A DNA stretch of 64,000 nt, taken from NCBI RefSeq assembly GCF_014203605.1, contig NZ_JACHJJ010000005.1:278455-342454 (forward strand), in the 5' to 3' direction. The notes under the pieces were generated by a model, which saw nothing but the letters and a program-made list of their open reading frames with translations, had not been told where the DNA came from and made no database searches. This document shows, piece by piece, positions 41,080 to 48,815 of the stretch; within the stretch, counting starts at the first letter, position 1, and each line of letters begins with the position of its first letter. The position numbers were made by a program, and so were the translations under genes. This DNA is from Thiemannella venezuelensis. Lineage in GTDB: Bacteria > Actinomycetota > Actinomycetes > Streptosporangiales > Streptosporangiaceae.

Positions 41080-41274
41080 ATGAGGAGAACTCTGTGCCGG
41101 TTCGCGATCACGGCGGCCGCCGCCGCGGCACTGGCCTTCGCGGGCGCGCCCGCGGCCATGGCGCACGGCGGTGACGACATGGGCGGCGGCAGCGGCACCT
41201 TCTTCAAGACGTCCACGTCGCAGGCCGGTCCGCTCGGCGCCGCGAACACCTACACCGTCAGCTACGCGAACTGA
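41080..41274 (+). CDS. Very small secreted protein (64 aa)
   Basis: A 64-residue protein with a signal peptide cut after AAMA, leaving a mature HGGDDMGGGSGTFF-type peptide of about 35 residues ending YTVSYAN. AGAGAGGAG precedes ATG. Its mature part (QAGPLGAANTYTVSY) resembles QVGPNGASLKVV of the next gene, so they may be related. Function unknown. Confidence 0.6.
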   Translation: MRRTLCRFAITAAAAAALAFAGAPAAMAHGGDDMGGGSGTFFKTSTSQAGPLGAANTYTVSYAN

Positions 41275-41310
41275 GCCCGGAGGGCGCGCCCGCCCTCCAT
41301 GACGCACGGT

Positions 41311-41342
41311 CGGGGCCCCGCCGGCATGCGGGCGGGGCCCCG
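41311..41342 (+). terminator. Hairpin between the two small secreted genes
   Basis: A perfect 12-bp stem (CGGGGCCCCGCC with GGCGGGGCCCCG) with an 8-nt loop, 37 bp after the stop codon at 41274. May act as terminator or attenuate expression of the second gene. Confidence 0.6.
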
Positions 41343-41365
41343 CAGCCCTCACGAAGGAATCGCAG

Positions 41366-41683
41366 ATGATCGATATGAAAGTGCGCCGCCTCCTCGGCGC
41401 GGCGGCCGTGGTGGCCTCGCTCGCCCTCGCCGTCCCCTGCGGGACGGCCATGGCCGAAGGCGCGCTCTGGGAGCGGGTCCAGACCCAGGTGGGTCCCAAC
41501 GGCGCGAGCCTGAAGGTCGTGCGCGCCTACAGCGACGGCGCGGGCGGGGTCGTGTTCGAGGAGCTGAACTACACGGCGGGGCGCGGCGGCGCCAAGACCG
41601 ACCGGACCGTCAGCGCCGCGGGCGGGAGGTCGCCCGCCGGAGCTCCGCTCCGCACGGGGAAGGGGGCCACGCCCCGCCGGTGA
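41366..41683 (+). CDS. Small secreted protein (105 aa)
   Basis: A 105-residue protein with a signal peptide ending TAMA before EGALWERV. The mature part has VQTQVGPNGASLKVV and a low-complexity Arg/Gly C-terminus. AAGGAA upstream of the ATG. Possibly a relative of the gene before it. No function known. Confidence 0.55.
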   Translation: MIDMKVRRLLGAAAVVASLALAVPCGTAMAEGALWERVQTQVGPNGASLKVVRAYSDGAGGVVFEELNYTAGRGGAKTDRTVSAAGGRSPAGAPLRTGKGATPRR

Positions 41684-41704
41684 TCCGATGACCGGCCCGC
41701 GGGC

Positions 41705-41956
41705 TCAGGCGGCGCCTTCCAGGAGCCGCCTCACCTCGGTGACCGAGGGGTTGGTCAGGGCCACCTCGCCGGCGGGCGAGTGCACGACGACCGTGGGCAC
41801 GGTCTGGTTGCCGTTGTTGACGCTCATGACGAACGCGGCGGCGTCCGGGTTCCGCTCGATGTCGATCTCCTCGTAGGAGATGCCCTCGCGGGTGAGCTGG
41901 GCCTTCAACCGCCTGCAGGGGCCGCACCAGGTGGTGGTGTAAACGGTGAGCGACAT
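41705..41956 (-). CDS. Mycoredoxin (glutaredoxin-like, CGPC)
   Basis: An 83-residue glutaredoxin-fold protein: VYTTTWCGPCRRLK (Cys11, Cys14), cis-Pro in TVPTVVV, and a C-terminal helix EVRRLLEGA. In actinobacteria with mycothiol such proteins (Mrx1) reduce mycothiol-protein disulphides; here the motif is CGPC, as in thioredoxins, instead of the CGYC I recall for Mrx1. It sits two genes from uvrD2, matching the position of the mycobacterial homologue. GAGGGGA precedes ATG. Confidence 0.88.
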   Translation of the reverse strand: MSLTVYTTTWCGPCRRLKAQLTREGISYEEIDIERNPDAAAFVMSVNNGNQTVPTVVVHSPAGEVALTNPSVTEVRRLLEGAA

Positions 41957-42039
41957 GTCGGCAAAAATCCCCTCATGTGATGTTTGGCCTCATTGACAAC
42001 ACGCCGAGGGCCGTACATCTTCCCGCAGACCGTGCCCGG

Positions 42040-43002
42040 TCAGAGAAGCCGGCCCGCGATCCACTCCTGGACCCGCTCCGCCACTCCGGGCAGCCGGTAG
42101 AGCGGCGCGCTGTGCTCGATGCCGGCCTCGGTGAGCACCGTCACCTCCACGCCCACCTGGCGCAGGCGGTCCTTGAGCTGGAGGCTGTGCGAGGCGGGCA
42201 CGAACTCGTCCTGCGAGTGCACGCTCAGCACGGGGACGTCGCCGCGGCTCGCGTGCTCGGAGACCTCCATGCTCTGCCAGATCCTGGCGCACTTGCCCGC
42301 GGGCGCGCAGCCCCCGGCGAGCTGGATGGCGGCCTGGCGGAGCTTGCGCTTGTTCGGGTCCAGGGTGTCGGCGCCGTCGATGTAGGCGGTGAGCGGGGAG
42401 ACCACCGGGGAGATCCCGACCACGCCCTTCAGCCCGGGGAGTCCGCCGGTCTTGTAGGTGCCGACCGCGGTGGCGAGGTGGCCGCCCGCGGAGAAGCCGA
42501 CGACCACGTAGTTGTCCGGGTCGAAGGACCACAGGGCCGCGTGCCTGCGCGCGGTGGCGATGGCGTCGAAGGCGTCGATGCGCTGGGCGGGCCACGCTGC
42601 GTCGCCGGAGAGGCGGTAGTTGATATTGAAGACCGTGTACCCGAGCTCGGCGTAGCTCCGGCTCACCTCGGTCATGTACTTCTTGTCGCCGGAGGACCAC
42701 CAGCCGCCGTGGATCAGGAAGACGCCCGGCCGCTTCAGGCCGTCGGACTGGTACCAGACGTCCATGCGCTGGCGGGAGTGCCTGCCGTACGCGACGGAGT
42801 CGACGAGGGTGCCCTGGGCGAGGGGCTGGGGCGTGACCGTGGGCTCCGGGTCGCCCTGCCCGCTCCTGGGGGCGGACGAGCCCTGCGCGGAGGAGGCGAG
42901 CACGGCGGAGGCGGCGTCCGCGGTGGAGGACGCCTGCACCGCGGACGGTGCGAGTACCAGTGCCGCCAAGGCGAGTGCACTCACGGTTGCCGCAGTTCGC
43001 AC
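42040..43002 (-). CDS. Secreted alpha/beta hydrolase (carboxylesterase-like)
   Basis: A 320-residue exported esterase-like enzyme. Signal peptide (ALALAALVLAPSAVQA), a Ser/Ala linker, then MDVWYQSDG, the oxyanion motif VFLIHGGWW, GFSAGGHLA (nucleophile Ser), acid in SVHSQDEFVPA, and His in GIEHSAP. It belongs to the BD-FAE/acetyl-esterase-like group (HGGWW with GxSAGG). The GTG at 43002 has GGAAAGGAAGAG upstream. It diverges from uvrD2. Confidence 0.88.
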   Translation of the reverse strand: MRTAATVSALALAALVLAPSAVQASSTADAASAVLASSAQGSSAPRSGQGDPEPTVTPQPLAQGTLVDSVAYGRHSRQRMDVWYQSDGLKRPGVFLIHGGWWSSGDKKYMTEVSRSYAELGYTVFNINYRLSGDAAWPAQRIDAFDAIATARRHAALWSFDPDNYVVVGFSAGGHLATAVGTYKTGGLPGLKGVVGISPVVSPLTAYIDGADTLDPNKRKLRQAAIQLAGGCAPAGKCARIWQSMEVSEHASRGDVPVLSVHSQDEFVPASHSLQLKDRLRQVGVEVTVLTEAGIEHSAPLYRLPGVAERVQEWIAGRLL

Positions 43003-43061
43003 GGACTCTCTTCCTTTCCCCCGGGGTTCGGTCGGGACCATTGTGGAGTAAAGAACCCTGT

Positions 43062-43085
43062 TTGCGCATCTCAGCGGTTGCGCAA
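43062..43085. promoter_or_regulatory. Repeated TTGCGCAA half-sites in a divergent promoter
   Basis: TTGCGCAT (43062) and TTGCGCAA (43078) are 16 bp apart, centred between the divergent starts of the esterase (43002) and uvrD2 (43179). Since TTGCGCAA is itself a palindrome, a dimeric regulator could bind here. Not matched to a known regulator. Confidence 0.35.
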
Positions 43086-43178
43086 GCGGCAGACGGTACG
43101 GTGCCAGAATGGGCGAAGCTTGGCCAGTGACCGGAAAAGCGGCGCCGCCCGTCCCGCCGAAAGTGACGAAGGAGTCCC

Positions 43179-45257
43179 ATGGAACCCGCTGACGTCCTGG
43201 CGGGGCTGGACCCCGAGCAGCGCGCGGTCGCCGAGGCGGTGCGGGGCCCGGTCTGCGTCCTCGCCGGCGCGGGCACCGGCAAGACGAGGGCGATCACCCA
43301 CCGCATCGCGCACGCCGTGCGCAGCGGGGCGGCCGACGCGCAGGGAGTGCTGGCCGTGACGTTCACCACACGGGCCGCGGGGGAGCTGCGGCAGCGGCTG
43401 CGCGCGCTCGGCGTGCCGGGGGTGCAGGCCCGCACCTTCCACGCCGCGGCCCTGCGCCAGCTCACCTACTTCTGGCCCCGGGTCATCGGCGGGGACCCGC
43501 CCTCGGTGATCGAGTCCAAGCTCCCGCTGCTGGCCGCCGCCTCCCGCCACGCCGGGCGGGATCTCGAACGCTCCGACCTGCGCGACGTCGCCGCCGAGAT
43601 CGAGTGGGCCAAGGTCGTCCAGGTCGGCCCCGAGGACTACGCCGAGAACGCGCGGAAGGCGCACCGCACCCCGCCGGTCCCGGCCGAGGAGGTGGCCCGC
43701 CTCTACGACGCCTACGAGACGCTCCGCCGCGAACGCCACCTGATCGACTTCGAGACCATCCTGGAGCTCACCGCCGCGCTGATCACCGAGCACCGCGAGG
43801 TGGCCACCCAGGTCCGCCAGCAGTACCGCCACTTCGTCGTCGACGAGTACCAGGACGTCAACCCCCTGCAGAAGCTGCTGCTCGACACCTGGCTCGGCGG
43901 CCGCGACGACCTGTGCGTGGTCGGCGACCCCAACCAGACGATCTACTCCTTCAACGGCGCGACCCCGCGCTACCTGACCGGGTTCGCGGTCGAGTACCCC
44001 GACGCCGCGGTGATCAGGCTGGTCCGCGACTACCGCTCCACGCCGCAGGTCGTCTCCCTGGCCAACCGGCTGCTGGCCGCGGCGCGGACCCCGCACCGGA
44101 TGACCCTCCTCGCCCAGCGCCCCGACGGCCCCGAGCCCGTCTTCACCGAGTACGACGACGAGCCCGCCGAGGCCGAGGGCGTGGCGCGCGCGGTGCGCCG
44201 GCTCGCCGACACGGGCGTGCCGCTGCGCGAGATCGCCGTGCTGTTCCGGGTCAACGCCCAGTCCGAGGCCTACGAGGAGGCCTTCGCCAAGGCGGGCATC
44301 CCCTGCCTCGTGCGCGGCGCCGACCGTTTCTTCGAGCGGCCGGAGGTCCGCAAGGCGGTCGTGCTGCTGCGCGGGGCGGCCCGCTCCGCCGGGGCCGGCG
44401 ACGATCTGGCCCCGACCGTCCACCACATCCTCGCCGGGGAAGGGCTCACCCCGCAGGCCCCCGGCGGCGGCAAGGCGCGCGAGAAATGGGAGTCGCTGAA
44501 GGCCCTGGCCGACCTGGCCGAGGACATGGCGGCCGAGGGCGCGAGCCTCGCCGACTTCGTCACCGAGCTGGAGCGCCGGGCCAGCGAGCAGCACGCCCCG
44601 CCGGTCGAGGGCGTGACGCTGGCCTCCCTGCACGCCGCCAAGGGCCTGGAGTGGGACGCGGTCTTCCTGGTGGGGGCCACCGACGGCATGCTGCCGATCG
44701 TCTACGCCGAGACGCCCGAGCAGATCGAGGAGGAGCGCCGCCTCCTCTACGTGGGCGTCACCAGGGCCAGGGCGCACCTGGCGGTCTCCTGGGCGCTGGC
44801 GCGCTCCGCCGGCGGACGCCGGTCCCGGCGCCCCTCCCGGTTCCTCGACGGGCTCACCGGCCGTCCGGCGCCCCGGAGCCGTCCGGCCGCCGCCGGCTCC
44901 GGGGCGCCCAAGGAGCGCCGCGCGGCCGCCGCGACGGCGAGCTGCCGGGTCTGCGGCAAGACCCTGGCCGCCGCGGCCGAGCAGAAGCTCGGCCGGTGCG
45001 CCACCTGCCCGGTCGACTACGACGAGGGCCTGCTGGAGCGCCTGCGGGCCTGGCGCACGGCCGCCGCCAAGGAGGCCAAGGTCCCGCCGTACGTCGTCTT
45101 CACCGACGTGACCCTCCAGGCCATCGCCGAGCGGGCGCCGGTCTCCGAACAGGACCTGCTGGCGATCGCAGGAGTCGGACGTATCAAACTGGAGCGGTAC
45201 GGCGATGCGGTGATCGGCCTCTGCAGGGCCGCCGCGGACGGAACGGAGAACGCGTGA
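43179..45257 (+). CDS. uvrD2: ATP-dependent DNA helicase UvrD2
   Basis: A 692-residue SF1A helicase. Walker A GAGTGKTR (res 30-37), motif II VDEYQDVN, motif III GDPNQTIYSFNGA, motif V SLHAAKGLEWD, motif VI LLYVGVTRAR. A four-Cys zinc motif (C588, C591, C606, C609) and a C-terminal HRDC domain (PPYVVFTDVTLQAIAE) are the UvrD2 hallmarks. It unwinds 3' to 5' and is essential or near-essential in mycobacteria. ATG at 43179 after GAAGGAG. It overlaps the thioesterase by 4 bp. Confidence 0.95.
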   Translation: MEPADVLAGLDPEQRAVAEAVRGPVCVLAGAGTGKTRAITHRIAHAVRSGAADAQGVLAVTFTTRAAGELRQRLRALGVPGVQARTFHAAALRQLTYFWPRVIGGDPPSVIESKLPLLAAASRHAGRDLERSDLRDVAAEIEWAKVVQVGPEDYAENARKAHRTPPVPAEEVARLYDAYETLRRERHLIDFETILELTAALITEHREVATQVRQQYRHFVVDEYQDVNPLQKLLLDTWLGGRDDLCVVGDPNQTIYSFNGATPRYLTGFAVEYPDAAVIRLVRDYRSTPQVVSLANRLLAAARTPHRMTLLAQRPDGPEPVFTEYDDEPAEAEGVARAVRRLADTGVPLREIAVLFRVNAQSEAYEEAFAKAGIPCLVRGADRFFERPEVRKAVVLLRGAARSAGAGDDLAPTVHHILAGEGLTPQAPGGGKAREKWESLKALADLAEDMAAEGASLADFVTELERRASEQHAPPVEGVTLASLHAAKGLEWDAVFLVGATDGMLPIVYAETPEQIEEERRLLYVGVTRARAHLAVSWALARSAGGRRSRRPSRFLDGLTGRPAPRSRPAAAGSGAPKERRAAAATASCRVCGKTLAAAAEQKLGRCATCPVDYDEGLLERLRAWRTAAAKEAKVPPYVVFTDVTLQAIAERAPVSEQDLLAIAGVGRIKLERYGDAVIGLCRAAADGTENA

Positions 45258-46120
45258 ACGAGGCGCTCAAGGAGCTGCTGGGCCTGCTCGACCTGGAGCA
45301 GATCGAGCTCGACATCTTCAGGGGCCGCAGCCCCGAGGAGCGCATCCAGCGCGTCTTCGGAGGCCAGGTGGCCGCCCAGGCGCTGGTCGCCGCCGGCCGT
45401 ACGGTGCCGCAGGACCGGCACGTGCACTCGCTGCACGCCTACTTCATCCGCCCCGGCGACCCGGCGATCCCCATCGTCTACAACGTCGAGCGGGTCCGCG
45501 ACGGCCGCTCCTTCACCACCCGCAGGGTCGTGGCGGTCCAGCACGGCAAGGCGATATTCACCATGTCGGCCTCCTTCCAGGTGCTGGAGGGCGGTGTCGA
45601 GCACCAGGCGTCGGAGATGCCGGCGGTGACCGGGCCGGAGGAGCTGCCCGAGTTCCAGGAGCGCATGCGCGAGATCGTGGGCGACGAGTCGCCCTGGCGG
45701 GAGTGGCTGAGCAGGCCGCGCCCGGTGGACGCGCGCTACGTGACCCCGCTCACCTGGGAGGCGTACCGCGATCCCGGGCTGCGCAGCACGGAGACGAACG
45801 TCTGGTTCCGCTACGACACCGAGCTGCCCGACGACCCGCTGCTCCACGTGGTGCTGGCCGCCTACGCCTCGGACTACACGTTGGTGGACACGGTGCTGCT
45901 GACCCACGGCCTGGCCTGGGGCGCCTCCAACGTCATCGGGGCCTCGCTCGACCACGCGATGTGGTTCCACCGGCCCTTCCGCGCCGACGACTGGATGCTG
46001 TACGCCCAGGAGTCGCCGTGGTCGAGGGCGGCGCGCGGGCTCGCCAGGGGGCAGATGTTCACCCGTTCCGGCGAACTGGCGGTATCCGTGGTGCAGGAGG
46101 CCATGATCCGTGTCTCGTAG
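45254..46120 (+). CDS. Acyl-CoA thioesterase II (TesB-like)
   Basis: A 288-residue double-hotdog thioesterase. IQRVFGGQVAAQALVAAGRTV and HSLHAYFIRPGD in the first hotdog, ASDYTLVDTVLLTHG and SLDHAMWFHRPFRADDW in the second; Asp-Thr-Gln-type catalytic set of TesB (D in ASDYTLVD). Hydrolyses medium or long acyl-CoA. GTG 45254 overlaps the uvrD2 stop by 4 bp (GTGA), so they are translationally coupled. It is followed by the whiB7 promoter. Confidence 0.93.
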   Translation: MNEALKELLGLLDLEQIELDIFRGRSPEERIQRVFGGQVAAQALVAAGRTVPQDRHVHSLHAYFIRPGDPAIPIVYNVERVRDGRSFTTRRVVAVQHGKAIFTMSASFQVLEGGVEHQASEMPAVTGPEELPEFQERMREIVGDESPWREWLSRPRPVDARYVTPLTWEAYRDPGLRSTETNVWFRYDTELPDDPLLHVVLAAYASDYTLVDTVLLTHGLAWGASNVIGASLDHAMWFHRPFRADDWMLYAQESPWSRAARGLARGQMFTRSGELAVSVVQEAMIRVS

Positions 46121-46137
46121 GTCGTAAAACTGCAGGT

Positions 46138-46176
46138 AGAAAATATGTTGCCCCTTCCCGCTCGCGGGTTTAGGGT
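46138..46176 (+). promoter_or_regulatory. whiB7 promoter with AT-rich WhiB7 site
   Basis: TTGCCC (-35, 46148-46153) and TAGGGT (-10, 46171-46176) are 17 bp apart. The AT-rich run AGAAAATATG abuts the -35, the architecture of WhiB7-SigA promoters in which the AT-hook binds just upstream of the -35. This predicts positive autoregulation. Confidence 0.8.
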
Positions 46177-46235
46177 CATGGTCAAGCGAGTCGGACACCC
46201 CTGTCCGACGATCTGTGAACGGAGGTGAGTCCACT

Positions 46236-46535
46236 GTGAAGAGCTACATGATGCCGACCCTGACCGGGCTCGCTTCCGCATGCAGTGGCACCGCCCTGCC
46301 CGGAACCGGTCGCCGAGTCATCCTCGCGGATGCAGCGGCAGTCCGGATCCGACGGGAGAAGTCCGTCCTCTTCCCGATCCAGGCCGTCCGCACGGCCGTC
46401 GTTCCCGCCTTCCCGGCGGGCGGCGTCCCGGCGGCCCCGGTGACGGAAGCCGGCGAGCACGCACAGCAGACCAAGCACATCGGAAACGGTGGACTGCGCG
46501 GTCCGCAACCCTGGAGGCACCCCCAGGTCACATGA
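46236..46535 (+). CDS. Upstream ORF in the whiB7 leader (99 codons)
   Basis: The GTG at 46236 has an almost perfect Shine-Dalgarno GGAGGTGAG 6 nt upstream, in the whiB7 leader. The frame stays open for 99 codons, starting MKSYMMPTLTGLASACSG and ending WRHPQVT. The stop codon (46533-46535) lies 21 bp before the terminator stem. The peptide is unlike a known domain; the translation process, more than the product, is probably what matters, as in whiB7/wblC leaders. Whether all 99 codons are translated is inference. Confidence 0.6.
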   Translation: MKSYMMPTLTGLASACSGTALPGTGRRVILADAAAVRIRREKSVLFPIQAVRTAVVPAFPAGGVPAAPVTEAGEHAQQTKHIGNGGLRGPQPWRHPQVT

Positions 46536-46556
46536 CCTGACCGAGGGAGAGCCTTC

Positions 46557-46590
46557 AGGCCGCGGATCCGTAGACAGGATCCGCGGCCTT
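46557..46590 (+). terminator. whiB7 leader attenuator (intrinsic terminator)
   Basis: A 13-bp stem (AGGCCGCGGATCC with GGATCCGCGGCCT, 7-nt loop) followed by TTCTTGTTT, an unusually good intrinsic terminator for this GC content, 77 bp before the whiB7 start. Ribosome stalling by translation-targeting antibiotics in the upstream ORF is expected to let an antiterminator form. An earlier CCGGATCCG (about 46343) could pair with the left arm. A small AGGTCA-CA-TGACCT palindrome (46525-46538) covers the uORF stop. Confidence 0.88.
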
Positions 46591-46666
46591 CTTGTTTGCC
46601 GCGTCATTCCTGACCCCCACCCGCGAGGTAGTCCAAAAGATCAACATCAAACGAGAGGTGACACAG

Positions 46667-46936
46667 ATGGGGGCACAGCCGGTCATGGACCTGATCGACG
46701 AAGCCACGATCCCCTGTCGTACCGACCCCGACCTCTGGTTCGCCGAGTCTCCGGAGGACGTGGAGTTCGCCAAGGCGCTCTGCGGAGGCTGCCCGATCCA
46801 GCAGGCCTGCCTGGCCCGCGCGCTCGAGCGCGAGGAGCCGTGGGGCGTCTGGGGCGGCGAGCTCGTCCTGAGGGGAGCCGTCGTCCCGCGGAAGCGTCCG
46901 CGCGGACGTCCCCGCAAGACCCCGGTCGCCGCCTGA
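46667..46936 (+). CDS. whiB7: WhiB7 transcriptional activator
   Basis: An 89-residue WhiB protein. Four Fe-S cysteines: C17, C39, C42, C48; then the G-(V/I)WGG turn (GVWGGE, 60-65) that contacts sigma factor, and the C-terminal AT-hook RGRPRK (79-84) that defines WhiB7. It activates intrinsic antibiotic-resistance genes together with the housekeeping sigma factor. ATG 46667 follows GAGAGGTG. The long leader with terminator and upstream ORF, and position after uvrD2, match the family. Confidence 0.96.
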   Translation: MGAQPVMDLIDEATIPCRTDPDLWFAESPEDVEFAKALCGGCPIQQACLARALEREEPWGVWGGELVLRGAVVPRKRPRGRPRKTPVAA

Positions 46937-46991
46937 CCGACCACCCGCTGAACCGCACGATCCCTGAACGTTCCCGAAAGGACCACTTCCG

Positions 46992-47186
46992 ATGACCTAC
47001 TTCATCAGCCACAGCATGGACGCGCCGTCTCTGAACCAGGAACTGGTACGAGACCGAATACGGATGCTTCACCGCGAGGCGGAGGAGCATCGGCGGGCCG
47101 CCGACATCCAGCGGCTCCGGCGCGCCCGGCGCGATGTCGAGCGCGCGTCCGCGCGCCTGCGCAACGCACTCCTGCGCCTGGCCTGA
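46992..47186 (+). CDS. Small helical Arg-rich protein downstream of whiB7
   Basis: A 64-residue protein, after a short N-terminus (MTYFISHSMDAPS) a single amphipathic, highly basic helix with heptad-like Leu/Ala spacing (RIRMLHREAEEHRRAA ... ARLRNALLRLA). GAAAGGA precedes ATG. It lies 55 bp after whiB7 with no terminator between, and a strong hairpin follows it, so it is probably cotranscribed under WhiB7/attenuator control. Nothing is known about function. Confidence 0.6.
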   Translation: MTYFISHSMDAPSLNQELVRDRIRMLHREAEEHRRAADIQRLRRARRDVERASARLRNALLRLA

Positions 47187-47249
47187 TCCCGCCCCGGCCC
47201 GTACGGACACCTCGTGCGGGCCGTGACGGAGGCCGGGACCGGCCGCGTC

Positions 47250-47287
47250 CCCCGGCCCGGAGATCGACAGGGATCTCCGGGCCGGGG
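47250..47287 (+). terminator. Terminator after the whiB7 operon
   Basis: A perfect 16-bp stem (CCCCGGCCCGGAGATC with GATCTCCGGGCCGGGG, 6-nt loop), 63 bp beyond the 64-residue gene. Very stable. Confidence 0.75.
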
Positions 47288-47335
47288 TCGACAACCGGTT
47301 CCGAGGCACGGGCTCGACGGAGCCCGGATCCATGA

Positions 47336-47373
47336 CGGCGAAGGGGCGGCCCCACCGGGCCGCCCCTTCGCCG
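47336..47373. terminator. Terminator facing the ABC1 kinase gene
   Basis: A 17-bp perfect stem (CGGCGAAGGGGCGGCCC with its complement, 4-nt loop) just past the stop codon of the minus-strand ABC1 kinase gene. With the hairpin at 47250 it insulates the convergent operons. The 47187-47408 gap holds no gene. Confidence 0.75.
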
Positions 47374-47408
47374 TATGTCCGTCGTCTCCGTCGTCTCCGC
47401 CGCTCCGG

Positions 47409-48767
47409 TCAGCCCGCGAGCGCGGTCTCCTCGGCGTCGAGGGGGCCCTCGCCGGAGAAGCCGGGAACCCAGCGGATGACCTCGTCGCGGAAGCGCGCGG
47501 TGGCGCCGAGCTGGCAGAGCACACCCACCCCGGCGGCGTGCACGCGGTGGATGAGGACGTAGGAGACCGGCAGGTTGAGCTGGCGCACCACGTTCCCCGG
47601 GCGCAGGTCGGTGGCGGTGGCGGCCTGCCGCTGCAGCCACTCGCGGCTGAAGGCGAACTCCTCCACCGCGGTCGGCTCGACGTAGGGGGCGAGGAACGCG
47701 CGCAGCGCCTCCGGGTCCACCTCGATGTGGGGGAGGATGAAACCCTCGTCGCGCAGCCCCTGGATCACGGTCTCCATGTCGCCCTGGTTGAAGATCCGGG
47801 TCAGTTTGCCGAAGACCGGCGGGTAGCCGTCGGGCAGCCGGTTGACCGCGCCGAAGTCGAGCACGCACAGCCGTCCGTCCGCGGTGATCCGGAAGTTGCC
47901 CGGGTGCGGGTCGGCGTGGAGCATGCCCACCCGGGACGGGGAGCAGAACAGGAACCGGACGAACTGCAGCCCGGCGCGGTCGCGCTCCTCCTGGGTCCCG
48001 CCGGAGATGATCCGGGAGAGCGGGGTGCCGTCCACCCATTCGGAGACGAGCACCTGCTCGTTGGCGGCGACGACGTCCGGGACGAGGAAGTCGGGGTCGT
48101 CCTTGAACTCCAGCGCGAAGGCGTGCTGGGCCTCCGCCTCCCGCAGGTAGTCGAGCTCCTCGGTGATGCGCTCGCGCAACTCCGCCAGCACGGCCTTGAT
48201 GTCGAGGCCGGGCAGGAGCACCCCGAAGAGCTTGCCCAGGCGGGCGAGCTGGTTGAAGTCGGAGAGCAGCGCCTTGGCGGCCCCCGGATACTGGATCTTG
48301 ACCGCGACCGTGCGCCCGTCGTGCCAGACGGCCTTGTGCACCTGCCCGATCGAGGCGGCGGCGGTCGGCTGGTCCTCGAACGACTGGAAGTGCTGGCGCC
48401 AGTCGTCTCCGAGCTGCTCGGAGAGCACCTTGTGCACGGTCGCGGCGGGCAGCGGCGGGGCCGCGTCCTGCAGCTTGGTCAGGGTCGCCCGGTAGGGGCC
48501 GGCGATCTCCTGGGGCAGGGCGGCCTCGAAGATGGACAGGGCCTGGCCGAGCTTCATCGCCCCGCCCTTGAGCTCTCCGAGGACCTTGAAGATCTGCTCG
48601 GCGGTGCGCTCCTGGATCTCCTGGGCGACGAGTTCGGCGGATCTTCCTCCGATGCGCTTGCCCAGGCCGAGAGCCGTACGGCCGGCGAATCCGATGGGCA
48701 GGGCCGCCAGCTTGGCGGAACGCGTGACTGCACGGCGCGGAAGGTCACTCACCTCGGTTCGCGGCAT
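47409..48767 (-). CDS. ABC1/UbiB (AarF) atypical kinase
   Basis: A 452-residue ABC1 kinase. The diagnostic KxGQ motif (KLGQ, 72-75), the Ala-rich loop AAASIGQVH that replaces the P-loop, VAVKIQYPG (Lys), ELDYLREA, HADPHPGNF (catalytic loop) and LDFGAV (DFG-like). No C-terminal TM is clear. In bacteria such kinases support quinone biosynthesis or unknown lipid pathways. It neighbours whiB7 in a syntenic position shared with mycobacteria. Confidence 0.92.
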   Translation of the reverse strand: MPRTEVSDLPRRAVTRSAKLAALPIGFAGRTALGLGKRIGGRSAELVAQEIQERTAEQIFKVLGELKGGAMKLGQALSIFEAALPQEIAGPYRATLTKLQDAAPPLPAATVHKVLSEQLGDDWRQHFQSFEDQPTAAASIGQVHKAVWHDGRTVAVKIQYPGAAKALLSDFNQLARLGKLFGVLLPGLDIKAVLAELRERITEELDYLREAEAQHAFALEFKDDPDFLVPDVVAANEQVLVSEWVDGTPLSRIISGGTQEERDRAGLQFVRFLFCSPSRVGMLHADPHPGNFRITADGRLCVLDFGAVNRLPDGYPPVFGKLTRIFNQGDMETVIQGLRDEGFILPHIEVDPEALRAFLAPYVEPTAVEEFAFSREWLQRQAATATDLRPGNVVRQLNLPVSYVLIHRVHAAGVGVLCQLGATARFRDEVIRWVPGFSGEGPLDAEETALAG

Positions 48768-48815
48768 GCCTCCCGTTGGGCGAGACGCCGCTCCCTCCCT
48801 TCGTTGTGGTGCCGG

